DNA of 64,000 nt, taken from Pezicula radicicola. Lineage: Eukaryota; Ascomycota; Leotiomycetes; Helotiales; Dermateaceae. Shown piece after piece: positions 1 through 10,186 of this stretch. The position numbers were made by a program, and so were the translations under genes. The stretch spans positions 634,870-698,869 of the forward strand of contig PDUO01000012.1 of assembly GCA_003008705.1 (NCBI GenBank). Direction: 5' to 3'. Numbering within the stretch: the stretch's first letter is position 1; every line of letters starts with the position of its first letter. Under the pieces are notes generated by a model. It was not told the DNA's origin. It saw only the letters and a program-made list of their open reading frames with translations, and did not search any database.

Positions 1-527
1 TATTCTTCCTTCGTCAATAAGACCATGAACAGAACGATTTCTACAACAGAGCCAAGAGTTGTCTCTACGAGCACACCGAAGACCTTGGGGAGTTTCCTGG
101 CTAGCTCTTGGCCCGCAAATCCAATCAAGTTTGCGCAGGGAACCATGGCGATATAATTGAGTATGAAAATCAGAAGATGGTGATCCGGAAGAGCGTAACG
201 AACTGCAATGGCAGCGGGGACTATAGGCCAGAGAACGTTGACAGCTCGAGAAGCATCACTCGCGCTCCGCCAAGTGATCTTGAAGAAGTGCAGTGGGTGG
301 AAGCCCTTCCTACCACTCTCTCCATCCGGTTGTATGCCCTTGGTGACCTTATGCCCTTTGTGGTTGAATCTAGGGAGGCCGTGATGGTGCTTCGCATGTT
401 TCTCGTGGACTGGCTCAGGGGCAGTTGGGCTGACCTGTGTATTGTTCGAAGGTGTCATTTCAATATCTTGCTTTGGCGTCCCGTTCTCGTTCATCTCGCC
501 GCCCTTCTTTCGTTCGAATAGACCCAT
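1..527 (-). CDS. Ca2+/H+ exchanger (CAX/VCX1 family), N-terminal part, runs off the window
   Basis: An open frame of 175 codons begins at ATG 527 and continues past base 1, so only the N-terminal part is present. After a charged, His- and Lys-rich cytosolic tail of about 90 residues come hydrophobic stretches and the segment VLVETTLGSVVEIVLF. This matches the first half of CAX exchangers, where a small-residue/Asn/Glu motif (GNAVEL-like) in the repeated helix binds the cation. Family knowledge: these proteins move Ca2+ (or Mn2+) into the vacuole in exchange for protons. In this copy the position usually occupied by Asn in GNxxE reads GSVVE, a variation seen among divergent fungal paralogues. 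The missing C-terminal half should hold the second repeat. The family call is good; the substrate is inferred. Confidence 0.8.
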   Translation of the reverse strand, partial: MGLFERKKGGEMNENGTPKQDIEMTPSNNTQVSPTAPEPVHEKHAKHHHGLPRFNHKGHKVTKGIQPDGESGRKGFHPLHFFKITWRSASDASRAVNVLWPIVPAAIAVRYALPDHHLLIFILNYIAMVPCANLIGFAGQELARKLPKVFGVLVETTLGSVVEIVLFMVLLTKEE

Positions 528-1931
528 GGTGGGCTTTGGAAAGGAGGAGTCGCGCCCGTGGTGTTTACTTCGGTTTGCGTTGCTGTTTCGATCAGGGCTC
601 GTTGTCTTCGATGACCCAAACCTCACGCTTTAAGGTGGACGAAAGTTGAAGAAGAAAACCAGCGTATGTACAGTACACTACATCTATACACCAAGAGAAT
701 TAAGAACTAAAGGAAAGAACTAAGAAAGAGAAGGGATGAGCATCCAAACGTCCAAACCTTGAAAGTTTAGAAGCAGCTGAAGGCGCTGACACCGCCAAGT
801 CGCTTGCCGTTCTTGGCTGCTGCGCTGTTTGATAGAACTGACGCAGGAAATGCGTTCTATCGTCAACAAGATGGCGAAACAACGGCAGTAACACGTCGAT
901 GGGATGGAAGGATTGATGAGCGTCATTACGCCTCATTGGCATTGATCGGACGTCGTGGATTTTGGTTTTCTTCAGGCGATCAATCGCGGGAATAATAGCC
1001 TGAAGCTACTCCCGGCTATTGCCCCATACTTCCTTCACGTGCGGTATAAATAGCAACACCATCTTTACCTATTCTTCTTTTAAATGTTTACAGCTCTTCA
1101 ACACGATTCAATTAGGTATATAATCATTTTTGTTTGATTTATTCTGTATCATGTTGAAGGAAGAGAGCTAGTTCCTCCTTTTTTCATCTCCCGGCCGTCT
1201 GCCATACGAAGTAATATACGCTATTTGGCTGGGCACACGTCGACCCAAGCGTGTCGACGAAATCTTGATTTTTTGGCAAAAGCTTCACAAGCTTCGAAAG
1301 CTCGAAGGAAAGACGCCTCCCGCTCTCTTGCCAAATCTTTTCTCTGGGTTCTGCAGGTTGGCCGTGATCTTGGGCTTAGCCTCTTGAGTTAATCTTGACG
1401 TCTACCTATCCCTCTAGCCTTCAGCTTGTCGCTTCAAGGAAATCATTGGCTAAGGACAATTCTTGCAAAGCTCAAATTCCTTGTCAACTACTGCAGTATA
1501 TCACCAATAGTGAAAATAGTCTGGTTGAAGGTCTTTCAAACAAAGGTTTTAGGTCGCTTTGAAAAGTTTCTTAGGTAGAAGACATCTGCCAATTGACGCA
1601 AGCCACGAGTAGCAAGAGCAAAGTTGCTTTTACTAAATTCGGGATTTGAAACTTCTTCTCCTTACATATCTCTAAGTACCTATGTTGTGGCATCTTTCGG
1701 TTGGTCTTCTCTAAGGCAAATTTCCATGGCAGTAGTATCTCAGCATGTAGCACAACATTTGATATTGAGACTTGCCGAACTCCGTACCCCGGTCACGTGA
1801 ATAACGAATATACTCCTCAATTGCGTGACTATAAATCCTTGCATAGCCCATATTGCAAAAAGAAAACTTCACTATGATTTATACATCTCCAATAAGCTTC
1901 CAATTTTATCGATCGATTTTCACCACAAAAA
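528..1931. other. Intergenic region without a supported gene
   Basis: No frame here has family resemblance or splice support. It holds the upstream region of the exchanger and that of the acetyltransferase. A clear TATAAATAG occurs at 1045-1053 on the + strand, but no coding sequence follows it closely. Confidence 0.5.
1793..1836 (+). promoter_or_regulatory. CACGTG box and TATA element upstream of the acetyltransferase
   Basis: A palindromic TCACGTGA lies at 1793-1800 and TATAAAT at 1830-1836, about 95 bases before the ATG at 1932. CACGTG is the core site of bHLH regulators in fungi. The TATA distance fits a fungal promoter. Function is inferred from position only. Confidence 0.4.
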
Positions 1932-2629
1932 ATGGATCCACCAATCATCTTCTCACCAGCAACCCAAACCCACCTCCTTCCGGAAATCGTGGCTATCCAC
2001 CAAGCCTGCATTGTGTCATCCCCATATTCAATCCAAACCTTCGTGCCACCCTTCAAACCCAACGAAATGGAAACCTGGTGGGAAGCACGGACACTCGAGC
2101 ATAAGCAAGGACTACGTAAGATAATTCTTCAAATGGCAACCAACAAGCAAACAGGAAAGGAAGAAGTAGCTGGTGTTGTTATGTTAGATTTGAAACCAAG
2201 TAGTACGGCTCCGCATAGGGCTAGAGTCGAGAAGTTACTGGTTAGTCCTGATTATCGGCAGAAGGGGATTGCTAGGAGGTTGATGGAGAAACTGGAGAGT
2301 ATTGCGAAGATAGAGGGGAAGACTTTGTTGGTAAGTTTACTGGTTGGATTTCAAAATAAATTCAGGGGATAGACTAGGTAGCTAATGATATGGCAGTTAC
2401 TACATACGGATGCTAGTAGCCTAGCTGCGGCCATGTACCCCAAACTCGGCTACATCGAGGTAAATACCAAACATCTCTTTTATATTTTCCTTTTCTCCAT
2501 GCCTACCTATCAATTACTTCTTAGCTTGGCGTCATTCCGGAATCAGACTTTTCTCCAAGGGGTGGGAAGTTGATGGGTAGCACCTATTTCTATAAGAACT
2601 TGTTGACTGCAGATAAGCTTTTATGTTGA
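1932..2629 (+). CDS. GNAT-family N-acetyltransferase, proximal last-exon isoform
   Basis: Exons 1932-2330, 2397-2459 and 2525-2629, all joined in phase 0, give 188 residues. The GNAT core is visible: a beta strand GVVMLDL, then motif A VEKLLVSPDYRQKGIARRLM, whose R-Q-K-G-I-A is the acetyl-CoA pyrophosphate-binding loop. Exon 2 supplies the helix and strand ending YPKLGYIE, and exon 3 supplies LGVIPESDFSP and YFYKNLL, the usual C-terminal strand of this family. Introns have GTAAGT/GTAAAT donors, and CTAATGA in intron 1 suits a branch point. GNATs transfer acetyl from acetyl-CoA to an amine; the substrate is unknown. The gene is odd because a second, homologous last exon follows at 2690-2788 and could replace exon 3. 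Confidence 0.85.
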
Positions 2630-2689
2630 TCACTTGGATGTGGGATCTATTCTATTATATAAATGCTTATATGTGTTGTCTTTTTGCAG

Positions 2690-2788
2690 TTTGGCACGGT
2701 TCCCGATTATTTCATTTGGTGGAAAGATGGTTCAGCTAAGGCTGCGTCGTACTTTTACAAGAACTTGTTGACTTCTAATGGTAAATAA
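2690..2788 (+). other. Alternative (duplicated) last exon of the acetyltransferase
   Basis: Preceded by a good acceptor (TTTTTGCAG ending at 2689), this stretch reads in phase 0 from the donor at 2460 and encodes 32 residues plus a TAA stop. It begins FGTVPDYF and contains YFYKNLL, mirroring LGVIPESDF and YFYKNLL of the exon at 2525-2629. A 13-base block (AAGAACTTGTTGA) is identical in both. Splicing exon 2 to either copy gives a complete C-terminus, so the two exons look like a tandem duplication used in a mutually exclusive way, unless one copy is dead. Confidence 0.65.
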
Positions 2789-5364
2789 GAGTAATACCTT
2801 GAACTCTTTGAGAGGTTGCACTAATTAGCTGCATTATTATTTGTGGTAGAATTATACAAAGATATTATAGATGGTAAAGTTTGAATGGAAACTAGACTTT
2901 GCTCATTTACTTGAGTTCTTCAACCACCCCATGGTTAGACATTCAAACATCTTCAAGTCCCCCTTGTTATATCTGCCAGGTCTACTGTCAGCCACGAATC
3001 ACGTGTACGACTAGTATAACCTCATTTCCACTGCCCGCCATGGCCTCTAATTAGTGGAGGATCGGAGCACTAGTGGCTTGATAATTTGACATAAAAACCC
3101 CAGCTCAATTAGTATGTGAAATGAGGCCTTGGCGATGCTCACTTCTTGTATATATAGTGTAGAAAATCCCCATAGATTTAAAAGGCAAGACAATACAAGA
3201 TTTCTCCTCAACTACCTATATTCCCATATTTCGCCACTTTCTACTTATTAGTGCTCGAGGGTTTATATCTACCTTACCTTACCCCAGATGGTTCCCTTCC
3301 AAACGTTCACTACTATATTGCTATATCTATAAGAAAGTAACAATAGAAGCACTTAAATATTACGGAGCAGTAAAAAACAAAGATGTAGTAATCATTTCTT
3401 TGCCTAGCATAGACAACTCTATATCCTAAAGGAATAGGCCGTAAATCAAAAGAAAGATTTTGATTAATCATATGCCATACTAAATAGAGGGTTTTCAAAC
3501 ATATTACAAACAGCGCATTTGGTCTCACCTTAGTTTCTCACGCTAATAAAACTTAAAGCAAACAATTACAAGTGTACTACATATCATATACGCATCAAAA
3601 CGTGAACAACATACCTTCAATGAACACATGTACTCATTTGTAGACCGTGGCTGGATGTTTCTTATCGTATAACAAAAACAACTAAGTGACTCCCACGCTT
3701 CAAGAGTGTATCCCTTCGCTACACTCTGGCCAAGACCATGAAAGTTGCAGTAGGAATAACGACTCTCTGGTTCATATGAAATCAGAATAGGGTACTTTCG
3801 TTGCAATTGTGAATGCAGTCAGCATAGCTGTTGTCAGTGTGTTGATTTTGGTTTGTGAGTTTGCCTCAACGATTTCTTATCAAAGGTACTAATCTCTTCT
3901 CTTGGGAGCAGAGGTATAGGATTGATGTAGCGAATATAGTAGTAGAATACTTTGGATTTAAACTCTTCTTTCCATTTTGTCTAAGTGAAGGTAGCCAATT
4001 ACACTAGAAGCTAGTGTATTCGGTAGGGAGAGGACTTTATTGTGGAGATTGACAGGACATGCTTTGCAATGAGCTGCTCTGATACGCTCATTATAACACT
4101 ATTTATACCAATAAATTCCTTGTTAAATACTTTTCGCTACTTATCTACTATAGCAGCAAGTTTAGTTTTATATTAGGATATAACACAATCACGTGATAAG
4201 CACGTGATTGCATTCTGTTTAGTTGAGAGATCATGGCTGCAACTTGAGCCTTGAAGGCAGGATGTTGTGATGTGCTTGAAAGTCCAAGTCTAAAGATAAT
4301 AAACAAGGTGAACAAAATCAGAAAACCTTTTGTTGTGTTTTGGTTGCTCGCTAATTTAATTAAGCGAATAGCCCCTTTATTTTCTTCAACAATATGTATA
4401 CATTATAGTTTAAAGGTCACATAAAATACAGATCAAACAGAGAGACAACTGATAATAGCAAATTCCATATAATTCACTTAAAACGACTTGTTTCTAGTAA
4501 CAACAATAAGCCTGTTGACAATAAAGAACAACCTAACAAGCGATACTGCTGATCGCCGCGAAAAGAAAGAAGGAAATACTCTGTGGTGTGATTTCAACCA
4601 GATTTGTCAGGGACGTGACCAGCATTAGGAGAAGATATATCAGTACATTAGTCCGTAGTTATATTAAAGCATTCCACACTCTCTAGGTATTTGTTTGCTC
4701 TGCTTCTGGGAATACTTAGTTGTTACAAACTAGACTGCGGAATTGATATCTACAAGCTAACCGGGAGAAACATGGGGCACCCATGTGTCGTGCCAAGAAC
4801 CAATGGATTGGGTTGGGTTGGTCACCCTTCGAGTCCGGGTACCTATTCTGTAGTCTATTACAAACACTATTCAGAACATAAATCTTTCGACGCTGAGAAT
4901 AATATATATCAATTCTATAACCACAGAGTTTTGTATCTCTTTTTGCGGCTCAAAAATTGACTACTTGAGTAAAATCACGGTCATCCTCCATAAGTAGGAG
5001 GATTGATTCCAAGCCATCCCATGTATCTGCGGGCAACGGACAGGGTGTACCCTTGCGGATATTTGCAAATCGTATCACATTGGCTTTTTATGTTCCTAAT
5101 TTCCTGGACAACCAAACAACAACAACAGCATCTCTTAAAAAATTTCCTGGCTCTGTTAAGGAATATTTTGTAAAGGGGTCTGGGGTGTTCGATGCGAGAG
5201 ACACAACCGTGCATATGCAGGTACAGTACAGCACTAAAGTCTTAATCATTGAAAGTGGGAAACTTTAACTTACCAATCATTGACTCCCGTGCCAATTGCA
5301 AGGTCGATAGGTGGATTACACAGAAGATTTCTTCAACATCTTGAAACAAAATAAATCAATTTAA
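2789..5364. other. Long AT-rich intergenic region
   Basis: About 2.6 kb with no supported gene. Open frames here are short and lack family resemblance. The only structured element I see is the double CACGTG palindrome at 4186-4210. Confidence 0.5.
4186..4210. promoter_or_regulatory. Perfect palindrome with two CACGTGATT half elements
   Basis: CAATCACGTG (4186-4195) and CACGTGATTG (4201-4210) are exact reverse complements separated by five bases. Each arm holds a CACGTG core, so this could bind a pair of bHLH/bZIP dimers. No gene lies within 1 kb, so its target is unclear. Confidence 0.35.
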
Positions 5365-6568
5365 CTAAACCATATTCTCTCGGCCTCGCTGATAATTCTC
5401 TTTACCCTGGATCTGCCTGAGTTCTATTGGAAAAGGTTCCTCATCTCGCTTATAAGCATCGTCCGAAATCTCTGTGAATTCGCGAGGACTAAAGGGTTTA
5501 ATCGACCTGGTCCTAGAATGTTTTGATGAACTTCCACCTGTTTCCTTGGTACGATCCCCAGTGCTGATTGTAAGGCGACTTGCGTTGCGCGTCGAAGCGA
5601 AAATTTTGAGCTTGCGGAAGAGTGGTTTTAGTGTTGCTAGTGAGGAGGCACTTAGTCCAAGGCCTATCTCAACTGTGCTCCAGATTGCTAGATCTGTGAA
5701 GTTATACAGGTAGTCTGGGTTGGAGAGAATCTGCCTCGCGTAGGGAATGCGTGCGACGGTCGCCATAGATGCTCTAAGGTCCTGAGTTAGGAACAGATGC
5801 GACTAAACGACGAGAATAGGATGGAGTGAATGGAGTGAGAATACTGACATGGAACCTAGTGCAAGAACTGCCACAACAGAAATCTTGGTCCTCCGATCCA
5901 TATTCGCGTTCCAAACAAAAGATACAGGCAACAGTGCCAGTATCCAGTCGGCAAGGACATTTAAAATAAGACTAATGTAGGTTGGTATTGTTGCCAGCCG
6001 TGTCTTATTGCATTTCCCAACCACAGGTGGATCTGGACTGTACCGGAACCAGTAGAATGCGACAGGACGACATTGGAAGATGACGATGAAAATATAAAAG
6101 GCGTTGAAAAGAGCGACTATCCCAAGTAGGACCCAAATGGTAATGCGCTGCCAGCGCTGTCTTGAGCAGATGCGCAGTAGAAACAGGCCGACAATAAATT
6201 TAACCAGTACCGCTATAAGAACATAGATGACCTGGCCCAGCCATTTCCATAGCAGCGCTTTTGGATGGTCAGCAATCGGTACATCGGCTACGTGTTGGCC
6301 AAGACCGTAGTGAATTGCCAGCAGTGCGAAAATCGAGTAGGCAATGTATATTACCTAGAGCTCGTCAATTAGCTTGCCATCTTCAATTTATAGATGCTTG
6401 AAGGCGAATTATACATACCAGCGCCACCACAGCCAGCCAGTCTTCAGCAAAGAATCGCTTGAGTAAATATCCCATAGTGTAGCAGCGAAGTCCAACAGTA
6501 ACGAGTGTAAAGACCAGTAAGAAAATTATAACGGCTGCCAACTCTGGGCCTCGGTTGTCGCTTGCCAT
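5365..6568 (-). CDS. Rhodopsin-domain (PTH11-like/SAT4) integral membrane protein
   Basis: Exons (minus) 6568-6419, 6354-5849 and 5773-5365 give 354 residues. The start MASDNRGPELAAV is typical of this fungal family. An upstream in-frame Met (6694) would add 42 residues that do not look membrane-like. About seven hydrophobic helices follow, with an extracellular stretch containing FQCRPVAFYW and NKT/Cys residues where the family has conserved cysteines, then a cytosolic Ser/Thr-rich tail of about 110 residues. Intron 1 is phase 0 (GTATGT...CTAG) and intron 2 is phase 2 (GTCAGT...TTAG), restoring GSIASMATVARIPYA. Family members are seven-helix membrane proteins. PTH11 of Magnaporthe is implicated in surface sensing, but most paralogues have no known ligand. 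A related but broken gene lies at 35723-37050. Confidence 0.88.
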
Positions 6569-8457
6569 TTTTGCGGAGGAGTCTGGCGTTGGTGCTCGAG
6601 TCTCTTCTAGAAAGTAGAGGGCCTCATCGGTATGTCGCTGGTCGCTCTCACTTGGTCGCCACGAAGCTTTTGCTATAAATTGTCGAAGACTCAAAGATCA
6701 ACGACGTTTGCAAGGAGTCCCAAAACGTGGGAGGCTGTCAGTCGCTGCTTCTTGAGGCAAAGAGTCAGTCAGTGTCCACAATGCGCATTTTATTACTCCG
6801 TCTTCCGCCTGGTGATATGTACGGTTATACATCAATGTGTAGTGGAGCCACTCCGCAGATTCCCCAAAGGGTCAGTACCTACTTATAACTCGTGGCCAAA
6901 TATTCGTCACCTGTTAGAAATGGTATGCCTGTCGTTTACCCGTGGAAGCAACATATGCTCCGAGACTGATCATCCCATCACAACGATTTCTCCAGAGAAC
7001 TGACGCTCATGCTGCCGAAAATGCCGACAAGACCCCTGAGTACTGTTCGTCACAATCATCGACCAGCTTCTTCTTTTGGGACGATGCACCCAGAGACCCG
7101 TTTTCAGATTTTCTGCTTTCGAAAGTACCGTAGCAGCACGACGCCACGAGTAGACTCTTCCACGCACTTGCTTATCAACTTGACCCGTCACAACGGCTCT
7201 TTTACTCGATAAGTTAAAGAAAGTTCTAAAGGGGCCTCAACGTCCGGCGCCAATTATGCTGTGTGATGGCAATAGAAAGAAGGATTTCGCCGCGTCCTGA
7301 GCGTACCTGAGAAACATATTTTTATGGAGTACTGAGTACAGATAGAGTTTTGCTGCTAACTCCACTTCCGTCCCATTTCATCTTTAGTTTGAAGTGCACT
7401 GACTTATATAGCCAAATAATGACTGTACTGAACGATCTCGTGGATCTTGATCCTAACACGCTATCTCCGCTTGCCGCTGTTGTGTTTTGGCAAATAGTAC
7501 GGTGTGGTGGACCCCCAGGTGTGGATCCTGCATCGGAACCCAAAGCACAAAACTTCGCTTGCACTGACCACAGAGAGGTCTTCTCAACAATTATGTCCAC
7601 ATGTGATTGCAGGGAATGCAACGTGGTTCGGGGGTGAGAAGTAACATATAAATTGCCGGAGTTGCGACGCTGCCCGAGCCGAGTGGTTTTTTCAACCTTT
7701 CAACACGCACATGCTTCAAGCCATGGAGACACGAGTACGAAGTCCTGCGTCCTGAGTCCTGAGTCCTGAGCCCTGAGCCCTGAGTCTTTGGCCTCTGAGA
7801 TGTGCCTTGTTTTGTGATTCGCAGAGGTACGCTGGCCTACGAAGAATATCGAATAAAACGAGTACTTAGGCGCCGACGTTTTTCGAAAACTATCTTACTT
7901 CAGTTCCTTCGGGATACCGCACGAGTGTGCTCCGAAATCTAAGCTAGCTCTGCGAATACCGTGCGATATAATACTTTCCCGATTTACTTTCGCTCGGAGC
8001 CGAAAGGATCTTGCATTCGATATCTGGGCATCTCACCAAGTTTATATTAAGCAAGGGTGGTCAGACCACAACATCTCTAAGATGGAGCTGCTGCTGACCT
8101 TAAAACGATGTGTTGTAATTTCCTAAAACCCCAAGTATGGAGGGCGAAATCCTTCGGCGCATTATCCGGAAGTAGATTTATTCTCCCTGGGGTCGTTTAT
8201 TTTCCTAAATTCTATTTTCCTGTACCTTACATTAACTACTGGCAAGCCATGTGGTTGAATCTATCAGGTCAACAGTAGTTCGATCGTCTGTCGTTACCCT
8301 TCCCAATTCTTTGGAAACCCCTTGTCCCGTCTGTCCTTCGTTTTTATTTTCACTTCACTTGTATTCTTATCCAGTTCGTTGCTGCCCGAGACTTTACGGA
8401 CATCAGTACACCTCTCACTGTGCTTAGGGTCAGTACTACCAGTACAGATCAGACGCA
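6569..8457. other. Intergenic region between divergent genes
   Basis: Shared upstream region of the rhodopsin-domain gene (minus) and the lipase (plus). No supported coding sequence is seen. It contains the CCTGAGT tandem repeat at 7743-7786. Confidence 0.5.
7743..7786. repeat. Heptamer tandem repeat (CCTGAGT-type)
   Basis: Five to six imperfect head-to-tail copies of the 7-mer TCCTGAG/CCCTGAG. A simple minisatellite with no coding role visible. Confidence 0.7.
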
Positions 8458-9613
8458 ATGAAGTTCTCAGTATGGTCTGTCTCCGCTTCCGCCATTCTTT
8501 TCGGTTTCGTAACCGCGTCGCCAATCACAGCAGAAGGAAATTCATCTTTGGTGCTAGAAAGCAGAGGTACATATGTCCATCTCCATACTCTCTTTCATAG
8601 CCTGCTCTTCTTCAAGTAGCTAAATCACAGCAGCAACACCAACTACAGTCACCTCAGAAATTTTGACCAGTATGGAGTTTTATGTCCAGTACGCAGCCGC
8701 AGCGTATTGTAACTCTGAGTCAAGCCTTGTCGGTAGCGAGGTAACTTGCGGTAGCAGTGCCTGCCCACTGGTAGAAGCCGCAGCGGTCACCAACTATGCT
8801 TATCTAGGGTTAGTCAAACATTTTCATCCCAAAAGATGTTCACTGGGAAGTAAGCTGGGCCACTAACCAATCACTCATAGGTATGACCAATCCGAGGTAG
8901 AAGGCTTTCTCGCTATTGATTCTACCAACAAGCTCATTGTCGCATCGTACATGGGTACACAGTCGCTCTCCAACTTCATAGCAGAGTAAGCAGTTTCGTC
9001 CATTTTTCAACTCCAAGGATAGCTACAGCATCATTATAAAATCAAACGCTCAACCTTTGCTAATTCAATACAATCTAGTCTTCTTGTTCCCTTAGATAGC
9101 AGCGATCTCTGCTCCGGCTGTAAGCTCCACGAGGGTTTCCAATACGCCTGGGAAGACGTGCAACAAGACACAATGGCTGCAATTAAGGCTGCTGTGGCCG
9201 CATACCCATCATACTCCGTTGTGACCACCGGCCACAGTCTTGGAGGAGCTGTAGCAACAATTGCAGGTGCTTACTTCAGGGCCGCTGGCATTCCCACCGA
9301 CATTTACACGTACGGCAGCCCTCGAGTAGGCAACGAAGCCTTCGTCGAGTTTGTCGATGCACAGGACGGCGCCCACTACCGAGTTACCCACACGAACGAT
9401 CCCATTCCTCGCTACCCTGGAAAGCTCCTAGGTTACCGTCACACCAGCCCGGAGTTTTGGCTCTCAACAGGTAGTGCAACCACGACGTCGTACGGAATCT
9501 CGGATATCGAAGTGTGTGAAGGCACGGCAAACACTGACTGCAACGACGACAGTTCCAACATTATACTCACATCCCATAGCTACTACTTCCAGAAAGTTAG
9601 TGCTTGTGGTTGA
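8458..9613 (+). CDS. Secreted class 3 lipase / feruloyl-esterase-like hydrolase
   Basis: Exons 8458-8566, 8631-8808, 8881-8985 and 9079-9613 give 308 residues. A signal peptide (MKFSVWSVSASAILFGFVTA, cleavage near ASP-IT) is followed by the alpha/beta-hydrolase fold of PF01764. The nucleophile elbow is GHSLGG, the acid is Asp of THTNDPIPR, and the base is His of LTSHSYYF, so the triad is complete. Cys pairs (CNSESS, CGSSAC, CSGCKL, CEGTANTDC) fit a secreted disulfide-bonded enzyme. Family members cleave triacylglycerols or feruloyl esters of plant cell-wall polysaccharides outside the cell. Lipase versus feruloyl esterase cannot be decided from sequence alone. All three introns are short and in consensus. 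Confidence 0.92.
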
Positions 9614-10186
9614 GTTTAACTTGACAGTGGGGAGAATTGCTTGAATAGGAAGAAGCAAAAGCTCAAACTATGAGGGTGGCTGGCTTGTCAAGTTGTCTGT
9701 TAGCCATTGCACGCCGGCTGATTGGATTGAGCCAAAATATCGGCTATATTTGAATCTTGAGAGTACTTTTATCATGGGAGCAGTAGCCGTCCTTAGGCAA
9801 ATCTACCATCAGAGTTACGAATAGCTTCGGCTAGAATACTTATTAATCGTAATTAGCTTGCAATTGCCCTCGGTTCTAGAGGCCAACTACTTTAATCTAC
9901 TATTACTTTTTCATGTTCATTTTGTTGCCATCTCGACTGCAAAAGCACATATACAGAGCTTATAAGCTGTTGTTGTTACCGGGTAGTAGAAATAATTGTA
10001 CGTGACTATTTCCTACTGGAACAATATAGCTAAAGTGCAGGCTACAATTAAAGTAGTGAGGTTCTGTAGATCACCAGGGTGTGTACATATCAGGCATGGT
10101 TATCCGAGAGAGACTTGAAAACCCCGCATTTTCCCCAACTATGTTCCGGCACACCTCATCATAACAGTATCACCAATTTTAGGGTA
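9614..10186. other. Intergenic region upstream of the Zn2Cys6 regulator
   Basis: AT-rich, no supported gene. It contains the lipase 3' region and the 5' region of the next gene. Confidence 0.5.

Noticed and set aside
3543..3806. 87-codon minus frame with many Cys
   Set aside because: No convincing start context or signal peptide and low-complexity surroundings; likely chance.
4780..4850. tRNA-like 3' end (CCTTCGAGTCCGGGTACC)
   Set aside because: It resembles a T loop, but the T stem does not pair and no D or anticodon arm precedes it.
6569..6694. Upstream Met for the rhodopsin-domain protein (start at 6694)
   Set aside because: The extra 42 residues are unlike the family; the Met at 6568 gives the usual N-terminus.
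7350..7637. 95-codon frame on the plus strand with several Cys
   Set aside because: No signal peptide, no family resemblance, overlaps a similar antisense frame, no splice context.
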